This document shows, in pieces, positions 34,764 through 43,620 of a stretch of DNA of 63,353 bases. Both the position numbers and the translations under genes were made by a program. How positions within the stretch are numbered: position 1 is the first letter of the stretch; each line of letters opens with the position of its first letter. The notes below the pieces were generated by a model, which saw only the letters and a program-made list of their open reading frames with translations, was not told the DNA's origin and did not search any database. Source of the DNA: an uncultured Clostridia bacterium (GTDB lineage: Bacteria; Bacillota; Clostridia; Oscillospirales; Acutalibacteraceae); contig CALBNX010000023.1 of NCBI GenBank assembly GCA_937896885.1, forward strand, positions 1 through 63,353, in the 5' to 3' direction.

Positions 34764-36239
34764 ATGTATCAAAGTATTTCTGCACACATTGATAGTACAT
34801 TTTCTATTGCCCATAATAATAGATTGTTGATTAGTCCGAATGTGAATCCAGAATTGAGTTGTAATAATTATTATTGTGTTGAAAGTGGTAAGACTCATGC
34901 AACTATCGAGCAAATCTATGACAGAGTTTTTGAACCATCTTTTCGTGAATTTCAATCCAAGCAAAAACCAAGCCGAAGAGTGGATGTTTCATATCTGGAT
35001 TACATACGCACTAAAAGTGCTGAAGCAAATGCAAAAACTACAGATGCACGACATAAAAATAACGCCATAAAAGAAGCGTATGAAGTGGTTATATGCATAG
35101 GCAATCGTAACACGATACCTTTTGGCAGTACCGAATTTGAACAAGCAGCCGAGTTACTGAAAGAAACATGCGATAGAATTGTTAATCGGCCATATGTTGT
35201 GAGCATAACAGATAAAGATTTGCAAGATGAGTCATGGACTCCACCGGATAATTGTTTAATAGTGTATAACTTAGTTTGTCATGTCGATGAAAAATCTTGC
35301 CCAGGAATACATTTCACATTCATTCCTTGTTGCAAGTCATGTCGTGGTCCCGAACGTCAAGCACTGTTAAAACAAACATTTAAGGCATTAGGATATGATA
35401 CGGTTTATGAAATTGCCAAAGATAAAAATGGCAAACCAATTCAAAAGGTAGATAAAAATAACAAGCCGGTTTTTGATAATAAGGGCAATCCTGTATATAA
35501 GAAATGTTTAGTCAAAAAAGGTGTTTTAGATTGGTTAGAAATAGAAATTAAACAGCCATTAGCCATTCAAATGCAAGAAAGATATGGGTGGGAGCGTTCT
35601 TCAACTGTTGGTGGGCGTTCGCATTTATCAATAAAAGAATACAAGAGTTATATTAAAAATCTGGAATTAGAAGTGATAAACAAAAAGTTGGAGCAAAAGT
35701 ACGATGATATGCAAACGATGAATAATAAACACTACAATTCATTGTTGAACTACAACAAACATAAACAGGATGACTATAATGCTTGTTGGAGGGAGTATAG
35801 CCAAGCAACTCAAGATTTTTGGATTTGGTACAAGCGTGAAAAAATACTCTTAAAAACAATGCGAGCATCAATAAAAACAGATGATGAAAGACGCCGTCTT
35901 GAAATTGACCATATAAACAATCTACTATTTAAAAGTAACAATTTGATTGAAGTAATAATCTTGCTTATTATGAAACTCTATTATATGTTAACTGCCAAGC
36001 AACGCAATGATTATGAAAAAGAAATCAAAAGCATAATTGAACAACAGTCAAGGTTAAGCAAGATAGCAAAAGAAATGAGCACTAATAACCATAAAATATT
36101 AAAAGAGTTAAAGAATCAAACATGTGAAACTGAATTAATCGAAGAATTAGAAATGATTCGTGATAAATTAATCAAGGAGTATGATAACACATACAAAAAC
36201 AAAAATATGCGTGATGTTAATCAGGTTTTTGAAAATTAA
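34764..36239 (+). CDS. mob: MobV/Pre-type relaxase (plasmid mobilization)
   Basis: 491 residues from the ATG at 34764 (GAAGGGA upstream; ATG 34755 and TTG 34740 are alternatives). Relaxase-type motifs are SIAHNNR near the N-terminus, NCNNYYC-like SCNNYYC, YEVVICIGN and CHVDEKSCPGIHFTFIP, which matches the HxDExxPHxH metal motif of the Pre/Mob family. The C-terminal half is a long coiled coil. It should nick oriT and pilot the strand through a helper conjugation system. No coupling protein or T4SS gene adjoins it. Confidence 0.72.
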   Translation: MYQSISAHIDSTFSIAHNNRLLISPNVNPELSCNNYYCVESGKTHATIEQIYDRVFEPSFREFQSKQKPSRRVDVSYLDYIRTKSAEANAKTTDARHKNNAIKEAYEVVICIGNRNTIPFGSTEFEQAAELLKETCDRIVNRPYVVSITDKDLQDESWTPPDNCLIVYNLVCHVDEKSCPGIHFTFIPCCKSCRGPERQALLKQTFKALGYDTVYEIAKDKNGKPIQKVDKNNKPVFDNKGNPVYKKCLVKKGVLDWLEIEIKQPLAIQMQERYGWERSSTVGGRSHLSIKEYKSYIKNLELEVINKKLEQKYDDMQTMNNKHYNSLLNYNKHKQDDYNACWREYSQATQDFWIWYKREKILLKTMRASIKTDDERRRLEIDHINNLLFKSNNLIEVIILLIMKLYYMLTAKQRNDYEKEIKSIIEQQSRLSKIAKEMSTNNHKILKELKNQTCETELIEELEMIRDKLIKEYDNTYKNKNMRDVNQVFEN

Positions 36240-36311
36240 TTATTATTTTAATTGGAATTAGTCATCATCTGTCATACTGTTTGTAGAAAACAAAATGAAA
36301 GGGGTGATAAA

Positions 36312-36653
36312 ATGAATACAAAAGAATATGTTAAAATTGCTGAATTGCTAAATGAATTCTGTATTCCAAAACATCTTCTTGGATATCGAATGATTTTAAA
36401 TGCAATATACATTCTATCTCAGGACCCAAACATTTCTGTATTAGAGTTGTATGAAAAAGTAGCCAAAATGAATGAATCAAACGTGTCTCGCACTGAACGT
36501 GCTATTCGATATGCAATCGAAGCAGCATATGAAAATTGTAAAATGTATAACATTAATACATTCAAAAGAGTTTCTTTTGCAAATGGAAAACCATCAAACC
36601 ACGAGTTCTTGAAGGCACTGTGTTTTGAATACGAACTCTCACAAGTTTGCTAA
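36312..36653 (+). CDS. Free-standing Spo0A C-terminal DNA-binding domain
   Basis: 113 residues from ATG 36312, chosen because AAAGGGGTG precedes it. Almost the whole protein matches the Spo0A effector domain: FCIPKHLLGYRMILNAIYIL, then SVLELYEKVAKM, the recognition helix region ESNVSRTERAIRYAIEAAY and KPSNHEFLKAL. The receiver domain of Spo0A is absent, so phosphorylation control is lost. It may bind 0A-box-like DNA to regulate this module or to interfere with host sporulation genes. It is the last gene of the rep-mob module. Confidence 0.88.
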   Translation: MNTKEYVKIAELLNEFCIPKHLLGYRMILNAIYILSQDPNISVLELYEKVAKMNESNVSRTERAIRYAIEAAYENCKMYNINTFKRVSFANGKPSNHEFLKALCFEYELSQVC

Positions 36654-36702
36654 TTTTTAACTGTTTGAATCTTAAACATAGCTTAACAGAATGAACAAAA
36701 CA

Positions 36703-36743
36703 GAAATCCTTGAAAGTTTTATTAACTTTCAAGGATTTTTTTC
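36703..36743 (+). terminator. Intrinsic terminator after Spo0A-C gene
   Basis: AAATCCTTGAAAGTT pairs with AACTTTCAAGGATTT followed by T-run. It separates the convergent LRR gene. Confidence 0.85.
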
Positions 36744-36769
36744 TGTTCTAAGTTCTAATATTAAAGAAA

Positions 36770-37540
36770 TTAAAATAGGGGAGTATCATAATCACATGCA
36801 CCTTTAGGTGCGGTAACGCTTTTAAGCGATTCGCAACCTTCAAAAGCTAAGTAACCGATATGAGTAATGCTATCAGGCAATACAACATCTGTCAATGCAA
36901 TATTGTTTTCAAATGCAAATGATGCAACGGTTGTGGTACCTTCTTTAACTTTATATGTATTTTTAACTTCTTTAGCTGTTACCAGACAATTGCCAACATA
37001 AAGAACGCCATTCTCCCAGTTAGACTTGTTGTTATAAAAGGCTGTGTTATCAAAAACATCTTTATTTAAGAGACATGAAGTTCCGGGCATATTAATTTTT
37101 TCTAATTGTGTACACCCATCAAAGGCTTTGTCTAATATAATTATTATATCATTCAAAAGAGAGACTTTTTTAAGCGAAGTACAGTTGGCAAAACTATTCT
37201 CTTCAATAACACTTACGCTAGATGGAATATTGATAGTTTTTAAGTTTTTGCAGTTTCTAAATGCATTCTTCCTAATGTTTTTTAACTGTTTAGGCAGAGT
37301 AACACGCTCAATGCTGTCGTTATTCTCAAAAGCAGACTCTCCAATGTCACCAATAAGAAATCCATTAATTTTATCAGGTAAAAAAACATTTTTTTGAGTT
37401 GTTTTAACTTCTGTAATAATAATTTCTTTTTGTCTGATAAGGACTTCTTTATTGTCCTTGTTTGTTTTGCTGTATCCACGAATAATAGTTTTGTATGATA
37501 TTAAGTTTTGGTTTATTGTTTTTTTTATTATTTTTTGCAT
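36770..37540 (-). CDS. BspA-like leucine-rich repeat protein
   Basis: 256 residues. Repeats of the LRR_5 type are regular: IGESAFENNDSIERVTLPKQ, IRKNAFRNCKNLKTINIPSS, IEENSFANCTSLKKVSL, LDKAFDGCTQLEKINMP and IGYLAFEGCESLKSV. There is no signal peptide, so it is probably cytoplasmic, unlike classic surface BspA proteins. The binding partner is unknown. AAAAGGAGTC precedes the ATG. It stands alone between two convergent or divergent units. Confidence 0.85.
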   Translation of the reverse strand: MQKIIKKTINQNLISYKTIIRGYSKTNKDNKEVLIRQKEIIITEVKTTQKNVFLPDKINGFLIGDIGESAFENNDSIERVTLPKQLKNIRKNAFRNCKNLKTINIPSSVSVIEENSFANCTSLKKVSLLNDIIIILDKAFDGCTQLEKINMPGTSCLLNKDVFDNTAFYNNKSNWENGVLYVGNCLVTAKEVKNTYKVKEGTTTVASFAFENNIALTDVVLPDSITHIGYLAFEGCESLKSVTAPKGACDYDTPLF

Positions 37541-37921
37541 AATATTGACTCCTTTTAAATTAGATTTTGTTTTTGTTTAAGATTTTTAGTTTTTTATTTA
37601 CAGTATCACATTGTATTCGCCTCATTTCGTCAATGAATTTAATACAAATATGACAGATTTTAATTAAATAAATTTTTATATATAAAAAACTAAGATAAAT
37701 AATAAAAAGTTCCACGGCTGTAGAACTTTTTTATTCATGATTATTCTTTTTTCATTATTAATAATTTTGTGATATTTTGAGTATCGAAAATCATGCAAAG
37801 TCAATTTGTATTCAAAAACATTTTCTAGACAATCTCTCTGTTGCTTGTTAAAAAATTCATATTGAGATTGTAAATTTTTATGATATAATTTACTTAATAT
37901 TTTTGATTTTGGTGAATGACT
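37541..37921. other. Intergenic region between LRR and peptidase E genes
   Basis: It holds the minus-strand promoter and RBS of the LRR gene, an orphan hairpin with T-run at 37704-37733 (AAAAAGTTC / GAACTTTTTT) and the promoter of the peptidase gene (TATAAT at about 37883). No gene is seen. Confidence 0.6.
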
Positions 37922-38710
37922 ATGAGCAGAAAAATAGTTGCTATTGGTGGTGGCGAGAACGGAAGAAAGCGTTCTGACGGCACACGCTATCCATACGAAC
38001 TTGCAAATCAGGATAAAGAAATAATAAGACTTACAGGTAAAGAACATCCAAACTTTCTTTTAATTGCTCACGCACAACCATTGGAAAGACAAGAAAGCTA
38101 CTTTCAGGTAATGGTTGACATTTACGGAAAAATGTATGGCTGTTCCTGTAAAGATTTAAAAAGCAATGAATTAACTAATACCGAACTTGTACAAAATCTT
38201 ATTGACTGGGCTGACATCATATTTGAAGGCGGTGGAAACACACTTGATATGATTAAGCTTTGGAAAGAAACAGGCTTTGACAAAACACTAAAACCGGCTT
38301 GGCTTGACGGCAAAGTAATGTGTGGTGTTTCAGCAGGTGCTAACTGTTGGTTTAAAGAGTGTTCTTCTGACTCTCTTAAAATTAAGTATGGTAATGACCA
38401 ACCACTAATTGGTGTTGAGTGTTTAGGTTTCGTTGACGGATTATTTGTACCTCATTGTGATGAAAAAAACCGTCTTGATAACGTAAAAGAATTATTAAAA
38501 TCAAGTGACCAAATTGGCTTGTCAATGTCAAATTGTACTGCACTTGAGATTGTGGATGATGAATATAGGATTATTACAAGTGATGCTTCTTATCACAATA
38601 TTGAAGCATTTGGTTTAAAATCATATTGGAAAGACGGAGAATATATAGAAGAATATATCGATACATCATTGGATTTCAAGCCTTTAAAAGATTTGCTAAC
38701 AAAGAAATAA
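37922..38710 (+). CDS. pepE: Peptidase E-like (S51) dipeptidase
   Basis: 262 residues from the second ATG at 37922, since GGTGA lies six bases before it; 37916 is the alternative. AIGGGENG, IIFEGGGNTLDMIKLW and the nucleophile Ser in CGVSAGANCWF are the S51 family signature, and VPHCDEKNR follows. Peptidase E cleaves Asp-X dipeptides in the cytosol. It is a single gene ending at a terminator and looks like ordinary metabolism among accessory genes. Confidence 0.88.
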   Translation: MSRKIVAIGGGENGRKRSDGTRYPYELANQDKEIIRLTGKEHPNFLLIAHAQPLERQESYFQVMVDIYGKMYGCSCKDLKSNELTNTELVQNLIDWADIIFEGGGNTLDMIKLWKETGFDKTLKPAWLDGKVMCGVSAGANCWFKECSSDSLKIKYGNDQPLIGVECLGFVDGLFVPHCDEKNRLDNVKELLKSSDQIGLSMSNCTALEIVDDEYRIITSDASYHNIEAFGLKSYWKDGEYIEEYIDTSLDFKPLKDLLTKK

Positions 38711-38713
38711 AAT

Positions 38714-38754
38714 ACACCCGAGATTGAAACAATTTCAATTTCGGGTTGTTTTTT
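38714..38754 (+). terminator. Intrinsic terminator after pepE
   Basis: ACCCGA..ATTGAAA pairs with TTTCAAT..TCGGGT, followed by T-run that runs into promoter-like site 2. Confidence 0.8.
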
Positions 38755-38780
38755 GTCACAAAAAGCCAATTTTGAACGAT
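38753..38780 (+). promoter_or_regulatory. TGTCACAAA-N13-ACGAT promoter-like element, site 2
   Basis: TTGTCACAAA, 13 bases, ACGATATATTAT; 72 bases before the GTPase gene. Confidence 0.6.
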
Positions 38781-38851
38781 ATATTATTTGTAAGTGAGAT
38801 TAGTCTCGCTTTAGCATATTAATTACATTAAGATAATAAGGAGAAATAGTT

Positions 38852-39628
38852 ATGGAAAATGATTTACGTTCTATCCTAAATGGAATATTTGAGAAGGAGA
38901 TTTGGGACAAGATAAAAGAGGTTTTTGGAAAAGATAAATCAGATGTTATAAGAATTGCAGTTATAGGACAAACTGGTGTAGGTAAAACGTCCACAGTAAA
39001 TGCTTTGTTTAACACTGACCTACCGGTAAGCCATTTTGGTTCGTGTACACAACATGCCGATTGTGTTACGGTAAATACATCAAAAGGAACTATTGAAGTG
39101 ATTGATATGCCAGGATTATGGGCTGGAGAAGCAGAAACTATAAGGCATTGGAAAACATACCGAGAGGTATTGCCTACTGTTGATAGTGCAATTTGGATTA
39201 TCTCAGCAGGTGATAGAGCATTAGAAGGCATGCAAAATGCACTAAAAATTATTTCCTCATTCTCCGATGCTAATATTATTAATCATATCGCGTTCGGTGT
39301 AAACAAAGCGGAACATATGCATCCTGAAGATTGGAACTGTTCTGCAAATCTCCCCAGTTTAGAACAAGAAAAAAACCTTGAAGATTTTTGTATAACTGTT
39401 GAAAAAGCAATTCACGAAATTTTCCCCACTTGGAAAGGAACTATACGATATTATTCTGCGAAAAAACAGTTTCGATTAGAAGAAATGTTAGAACAAATGA
39501 TAATGACAGCTGCACCTGATAACCGATTGAAAGTGTATCGCGTGGCAGACCCTAAAAGTCATACAGAAAAAATAGAAGATAAAAGAGCTCTAGATGTAGC
39601 AATAAATATTATTAATAGAGGTGAGTAA
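38852..39628 (+). CDS. Era/YfjP-like GTPase
   Basis: 258 residues. G1 is GQTGVGKTS (about 44-52), G3 is DMPGLW, and G4 is VNKAEHM where Asp of NKxD is replaced by Glu. The domain resembles the 50S-binding/dynamin-related GTPases (YfjP, GTPase HSR1-like). An N-terminal 35-residue helix precedes it and the C-terminus carries no KH or TM domain. It is followed after one base by the zinc-ribbon gene, so the two form a pair under site 2 of the TGTCACAAA element. Function unknown; a stress or defence role is inferred from location. Confidence 0.82.
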   Translation: MENDLRSILNGIFEKEIWDKIKEVFGKDKSDVIRIAVIGQTGVGKTSTVNALFNTDLPVSHFGSCTQHADCVTVNTSKGTIEVIDMPGLWAGEAETIRHWKTYREVLPTVDSAIWIISAGDRALEGMQNALKIISSFSDANIINHIAFGVNKAEHMHPEDWNCSANLPSLEQEKNLEDFCITVEKAIHEIFPTWKGTIRYYSAKKQFRLEEMLEQMIMTAAPDNRLKVYRVADPKSHTEKIEDKRALDVAINIINRGE

Positions 39629-39629
39629 A

Positions 39630-40064
39630 ATGTGGTTATCTGTAGCATTTCCAACTTGTCCTAGTTGCCGAAACAATTCTCACAAATGTTATCATCGAGA
39701 TTGTTCAAGTGGTGGAAAAAAGCCAATGGAAATAAATCCAGATACAAGTTATGTTCGTTGTCCTTCATGTGGGGAATCTTGGCATATAAATAAAAGCAAT
39801 TATTATTGCACATGTAATTATGTTTTTTCAGCTAATGAAGTTTCCGATGAAATTAACGCTATTGTTGCTAATGCCAAGCTAATTGCAAATGAACTAAAAA
39901 GAAATGCAGAAACTTGGCAACGTATGCATTCAATAACAAACAGAGATATTGAAATAAAAACCAAAGAAACAATAAAAAGTAATTTTGGGGAGAAAGTCTG
40001 GGATGTATTAAAAAGTTTCTTGCCAACAATTGTCGAAGCGGTTAAGAAATGGCTTGGCTTATGA
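39630..40064 (+). CDS. Zinc-ribbon protein partnered with GTPase
   Basis: 144 residues from ATG 39630, with AGAGGTGAG upstream. Two zinc-binding pairs, CPSCRNNSHKC with YHRDC and RCPSCGESWH with YYCTC, then a helical tail (ANAKLIANELKRNAETW) ending with an amphipathic LPTIVEAVKKWLGL that could touch membrane. Family not recognised. It begins two bases after the GTPase stop. Confidence 0.65.
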   Translation: MWLSVAFPTCPSCRNNSHKCYHRDCSSGGKKPMEINPDTSYVRCPSCGESWHINKSNYYCTCNYVFSANEVSDEINAIVANAKLIANELKRNAETWQRMHSITNRDIEIKTKETIKSNFGEKVWDVLKSFLPTIVEAVKKWLGL

Positions 40065-40188
40065 TTGCTTGAAACGAAATATTTCATATATCTAACATCT
40101 CAAACTTATTAGTACTCCTATTAAGGTGTGTTTTGTCTTTTTTTGCATAGTATCTTTCTATATTTTCTAAATTTGGGTATAATAATTA

Positions 40189-40229
40189 AACCTGACGAAT
40201 GGTAGCATACATTCATCAGGTTATTTTAT
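40189..40229 (+). terminator. Hairpin terminator
   Basis: AACCTGACGAATG pairs with CATTCATCAGGTT (one mismatch) followed by a T-rich tail, 125 bases after the zinc-ribbon gene. A TATAAT box at about 40178 just upstream leaves open an attenuator. Confidence 0.6.
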
Positions 40230-40306
40230 TGCTATTTCCTTTATCAATTAATTATTGAAGATATATATCATCAATGCTATAATTATAACAAAGGTAGGGG
40301 AATCGT

Positions 40307-41062
40307 ATGAACAAAAAACCTAAAATCCTAATCTCAATAATATTGGTAGTTGCACTTATAGCAGGGGGTTATGTAGGCAATATGTTTGGTGTGTTCAATC
40401 GTGGCAATTATGGTGAGTATTCACTCAAAAATACTGATACCGTACAAGATAGCCCAATCAAAGATAAAACCGTCATATTCCTTGGTAGTTCTGTAACTTA
40501 CGGATATGGTTCAATGGGCGTGAGCTTTGCCGATTATCTCGAAAAGACCGACGGAATCCACGAAGTAAAAGAGGCAGTGTCAGGAACAACCCTTGTTGAT
40601 ATCAAAGACAATTCTTATGTGTCTCGAATGAAGACAATAGACAGAGAAATCAAAGCCGATGCATTCATTTGCCAACTTTCAACAAACGATGCCACCAAAG
40701 AAATGCCACTTGGAGAAATCAGCGAAAGCTACAATATAAACGATTTCGACACACAAACTATCGCAGGTGCAATCGAATACATAATTGCATATGCAAAAGA
40801 CACTTGGAATTGCCCTGTAGTGTTCTACACCCAAGCAAAATACGATAGCGACCACTATGCCAAAATGGTGGATTTGCTTCTCAAAATTCAAGACAAATGG
40901 CAAATCACCGTAATCGATTTCTGGAACGATGCCGAAATCAATAACATCACCGAAGACCAACGAAAACTCTACCTCATTGACCACATCCATCCCACCAAAG
41001 CCGGCTACCGCAACTGGTGGCTCCCTAAAATTCAAGAATGCTTGTATGAAGTAATAAAATAA
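40307..41062 (+). CDS. Membrane-anchored SGNH/GDSL hydrolase
   Basis: 251 residues. A basic N-terminus and hydrophobic segment (about 8-25) form a signal anchor. GDSL block I is FLGSSVTYG with the nucleophile Ser, block III is LSTNDA and block V is DHIHPTKAGY with the Asp/His pair. The family removes acyl or acetyl groups from polysaccharides, lipids or peptides outside the cell. Substrate is not known. Its codon use appears less AT-biased than its neighbours near the 3' end. Confidence 0.85.
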   Translation: MNKKPKILISIILVVALIAGGYVGNMFGVFNRGNYGEYSLKNTDTVQDSPIKDKTVIFLGSSVTYGYGSMGVSFADYLEKTDGIHEVKEAVSGTTLVDIKDNSYVSRMKTIDREIKADAFICQLSTNDATKEMPLGEISESYNINDFDTQTIAGAIEYIIAYAKDTWNCPVVFYTQAKYDSDHYAKMVDLLLKIQDKWQITVIDFWNDAEINNITEDQRKLYLIDHIHPTKAGYRNWWLPKIQECLYEVIK

Positions 41063-41131
41063 TTGTAGCAATTGATTTTTTTAAAGTAAAAATAATCGTT
41101 ATGAAACACAGCCATATAAAAACCTAAAAAA

Positions 41132-41163
41132 CAAAACCTTGAGAAAATTCTCAAGGTTTTGTT
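41132..41163. terminator. Bidirectional terminator
   Basis: AAAACCTTGAGAA / TTCTCAAGGTTTT, a 13-bp stem with A- and T-runs on either side, between the convergent SGNH and RloB-like genes. Confidence 0.85.
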
Positions 41164-41242
41164 TATAGATTTTATGTGTATATAATTATGTTTATTGGAA
41201 ATTATTTATTGAGTATTATTCTGATTGTTAGTGGATATAGTT

Positions 41243-42025
41243 TCAATTGTTTTGGAAAAAATCTTTAACAGTTTGAATATTATCAATTTCTTTGGTCAAT
41301 CCATTTATATATGCAATGCAAACATATATGACAGTTGTAAAATATCTATAGTAAACAAAAGGCTCGCCGTTGGGTGTAGATTTTCTTTCGTTAAACTCAT
41401 TGATTTTAGAAATAATGAATTGAGGATGCTCCATAATGTTATTGCTTTCAAATTCTTTTGCATTTTTATCAATATAGTAAAGCGCTAATTTTTCAAAATT
41501 TTGCATTATGTATTTCTCTGCAGAATCAAAACCAGCCAAATTAAATTTGATGTTTAATTCAGCCTTATATTCTTTTAAATGATTACATATCAAATCTTTT
41601 TTTCTTTCTATATCTGCGAGAACTTCAATGCAAGGAGAACTTAACAACAATAATCCTTTATCGGTTTCATCATTATATTTCTCAAACATTTCTTTTAAGT
41701 CTTCTTTTGAAGTATGGTCAACATCATAAATAATGAATACTCCTGCAAAAAAACCTTCTATTTCATTAAAAAATAGTTCGAAATCTTCTTCACTTTTTTT
41801 CATAAGTTTAAGCCAATCACGAATGCGGTTTCTAGGCCCTTGCACTAAATAAACCCTATCTTTTTTTGTTGTATGATAAATATTTGCGAACAAATCATCA
41901 AATTTTATTTGTAAATTCATTTGGTTACATTTAATAACTTCAATATCACACTTTTCAAGAACGGATTTTAAAATGGTTTTTTCTGTATTTTCACCTTCAA
42001 CAATCAATAAAAAATTTTTACTCAT
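41243..42025 (-). CDS. RloB-like / TOPRIM-type partner of AAA ATPase
   Basis: 260 residues. FLLIVEGENTEKTILKSVL gives the first acidic motif, GVFIIYDVDHTSKEDL the DxD motif, and LLSSPCIEVLAD resembles the SNPCFExW turn of RloB/AbiL-type proteins. These fold like TOPRIM and are thought to be nucleases. The start overlaps the ATPase gene stop by four bases (ATGA), so both are made together. Paired ATPase-TOPRIM/RloB genes are known abortive-infection systems (AbiL, RloAB, PARIS). Which of these it belongs to is not settled from sequence alone. Confidence 0.7.
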   Translation of the reverse strand: MSKNFLLIVEGENTEKTILKSVLEKCDIEVIKCNQMNLQIKFDDLFANIYHTTKKDRVYLVQGPRNRIRDWLKLMKKSEEDFELFFNEIEGFFAGVFIIYDVDHTSKEDLKEMFEKYNDETDKGLLLLSSPCIEVLADIERKKDLICNHLKEYKAELNIKFNLAGFDSAEKYIMQNFEKLALYYIDKNAKEFESNNIMEHPQFIISKINEFNERKSTPNGEPFVYYRYFTTVIYVCIAYINGLTKEIDNIQTVKDFFQNN

Positions 42026-43128
42026 TTTCTTATATCCTCATCAAAAAGATTTGATAAATACATTTTTTCAATATTATTAACTTCTCTGATATTTGGATAT
42101 ATTTCGGATAATCTCTTATATTGAGAATAACCATTTTCCCAATGAGCAAAAAATATTTGGTCAGGTCTAAGTGATTGTAAAATATAGGTGTTGTGTGATG
42201 AAAAGATTAATTGAATGTTTCGTTCTTTAACGGCATTTATAAAATCAATTATTGTTAATGGATGCAAAGCATCTTCTATTTCATCTATTATTAATACACC
42301 ATTTTTAGGCAGAGATAAAACTGTAGATAATAACATGCTTTGATTTTTCATGCCACTAGAAACTAAATTCCAAGGTAATAATAAATTTCCATTATTATGT
42401 TCAATTACGACAAAGTATTCTTTTTCACCAACTTCATTTGTCGTAGAGTGAACATCATATAATGGGAATTCTTTATATTTTGATAAAATTTCTTTAATTT
42501 CAGTTGAGTTTTCTACGATAATATCTTTATAAGCTTTTTGTTTTGCGATTTTAAATTGAAAAAGTTTTTTTGATGCATCAATAAAACCAATATTACTTAA
42601 AAACTCATAACAAAGATGTATTGTATAGTCATTCTTTTCAATATCTAAAGTCCTTAATAGTGGAAACATCTCTGATAAAACTTTTTTTTCTTCATCTTTA
42701 TAAGAATACTTGTTTTTTCTTCTACTAAACAATTTAACGCCATTTTCTATAAGTGTTTCAGAAGAAATGTAGCCTTGTAGTGATGTGGAAATTGAATAGA
42801 TATAGTTGCTATCTTCTAATTTAAAATATAGTTTAATATGAGAATTACCTTCTGACATTAAGGTGATTTTATCTTCATTTTCTATATTTCTTAGGTTCGG
42901 CACAAATGCTCTAAGTTGACTAGGTTCATCTGTTAATAATGAAACTAGTTGTGCGATTGCTATTAAAAAAGAGGATTTACCACTACCATTAGTACCATAA
43001 AAAGCTACAGGATTAACTATGCTATCATTATGAACCATATCATTTTTATATTGATATTTACACTTAGTAAAATCAAATGTCGCTTCTCTAATAGCATTAA
43101 TATTTTTAATTTCAATCTTTGTTAACAT
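42022..43128 (-). CDS. RloA/AbiLi-like AAA (ABC-type) ATPase
   Basis: 368 residues from the ATG at 43128; GGGAGGGTG lies just before it, so the ATG at 43143 is rejected. KIEIKNINAIREA, Walker A FYGTNGSGKSSF, signature-like LVSSGMKNQSM, Walker B GVLIIDEIEDALHP and the H-loop IFSSHNTYIL are those of AAA_15/AAA_21 defence ATPases. It probably senses infection and activates the RloB-like protein. A palindrome at 43142 lies against its RBS. Confidence 0.88.
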   Translation of the reverse strand: MLTKIEIKNINAIREATFDFTKCKYQYKNDMVHNDSIVNPVAFYGTNGSGKSSFLIAIAQLVSLLTDEPSQLRAFVPNLRNIENEDKITLMSEGNSHIKLYFKLEDSNYIYSISTSLQGYISSETLIENGVKLFSRRKNKYSYKDEEKKVLSEMFPLLRTLDIEKNDYTIHLCYEFLSNIGFIDASKKLFQFKIAKQKAYKDIIVENSTEIKEILSKYKEFPLYDVHSTTNEVGEKEYFVVIEHNNGNLLLPWNLVSSGMKNQSMLLSTVLSLPKNGVLIIDEIEDALHPLTIIDFINAVKERNIQLIFSSHNTYILQSLRPDQIFFAHWENGYSQYKRLSEIYPNIREVNNIEKMYLSNLFDEDIRK

Positions 43129-43141
43129 AAGGCACCCTCCC

Positions 43142-43162
43142 AACTGTATATTTTATACAGTT
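43142..43162. promoter_or_regulatory. Perfect 21-bp palindromic operator
   Basis: AACTGTATA-TTT-TATACAGTT, 3 bases from the RBS of the ATPase gene. A TATAAT-containing promoter (minus strand) lies about 30 bases further upstream. The position suits a repressor, although no repressor gene is adjacent. Confidence 0.6.
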
Positions 43163-43540
43163 TATTGTAATTATATACTATTATATCCTTATTTGCAAGT
43201 ATAAATTCATTGTTTTATAAAAATAAAAACTTCTATGAGTTTGACTTTTTATATTTAATACTCTTAAATGCGCTCAATGTATTATAATTTGATGCTGTGT
43301 AGAAGAATTTTTAATGAATAGTATCAATAGTTATTTTATTATTGTAAGATGTTAATGATTTTGAACTTTTGATAATAAAACATAGAGTGTTTTTTTGTCT
43401 TTATATAAAAATTATAATAATATTAGATTTGTTATAATTAATATAATTGTCCATAAAAACGGACTAAAATATTTTTTAGTTTCTTCCTATTCTGCCTTTC
43501 CGTGTTACAATGTACTCATAAAAGAAAAGGAGAAATCGAT
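43163..43540. other. Long AT-rich intergenic region
   Basis: Divergent control region between the ATPase operon and the small peptide/SWIM unit. A TACAAT box at 43506 probably serves the plus strand. A weak inverted repeat ACTAAAA/TTTTAGT lies at about 43465. No gene is supported. Confidence 0.55.
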
Positions 43541-43603
43541 ATGACGTTTTTTGTATTATTGTTTGGCCTTTACGCATTGTTGTGCTTGTTCAATCAGTTT
43601 TAA
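43541..43603 (+). CDS. 20-residue hydrophobic peptide
   Basis: A short reading frame MTFFVLLFGLYALLCLFNQF with an excellent RBS (AAAAGGAGAAATCG) and a promoter box upstream. It is a single TM helix without charge. The SWIM gene follows 17 bases on with its own RBS. It could be a small membrane peptide or a leader peptide. Confidence 0.45.
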   Translation: MTFFVLLFGLYALLCLFNQF

Positions 43604-43620
43604 TTTAAGGAGAGATAATT

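Noticed and set aside
41243..43128. Firm assignment as PARIS
   Set aside because: An ATPase-TOPRIM pair fits PARIS, AbiL and RloAB alike; diagnostic alignment was not possible.
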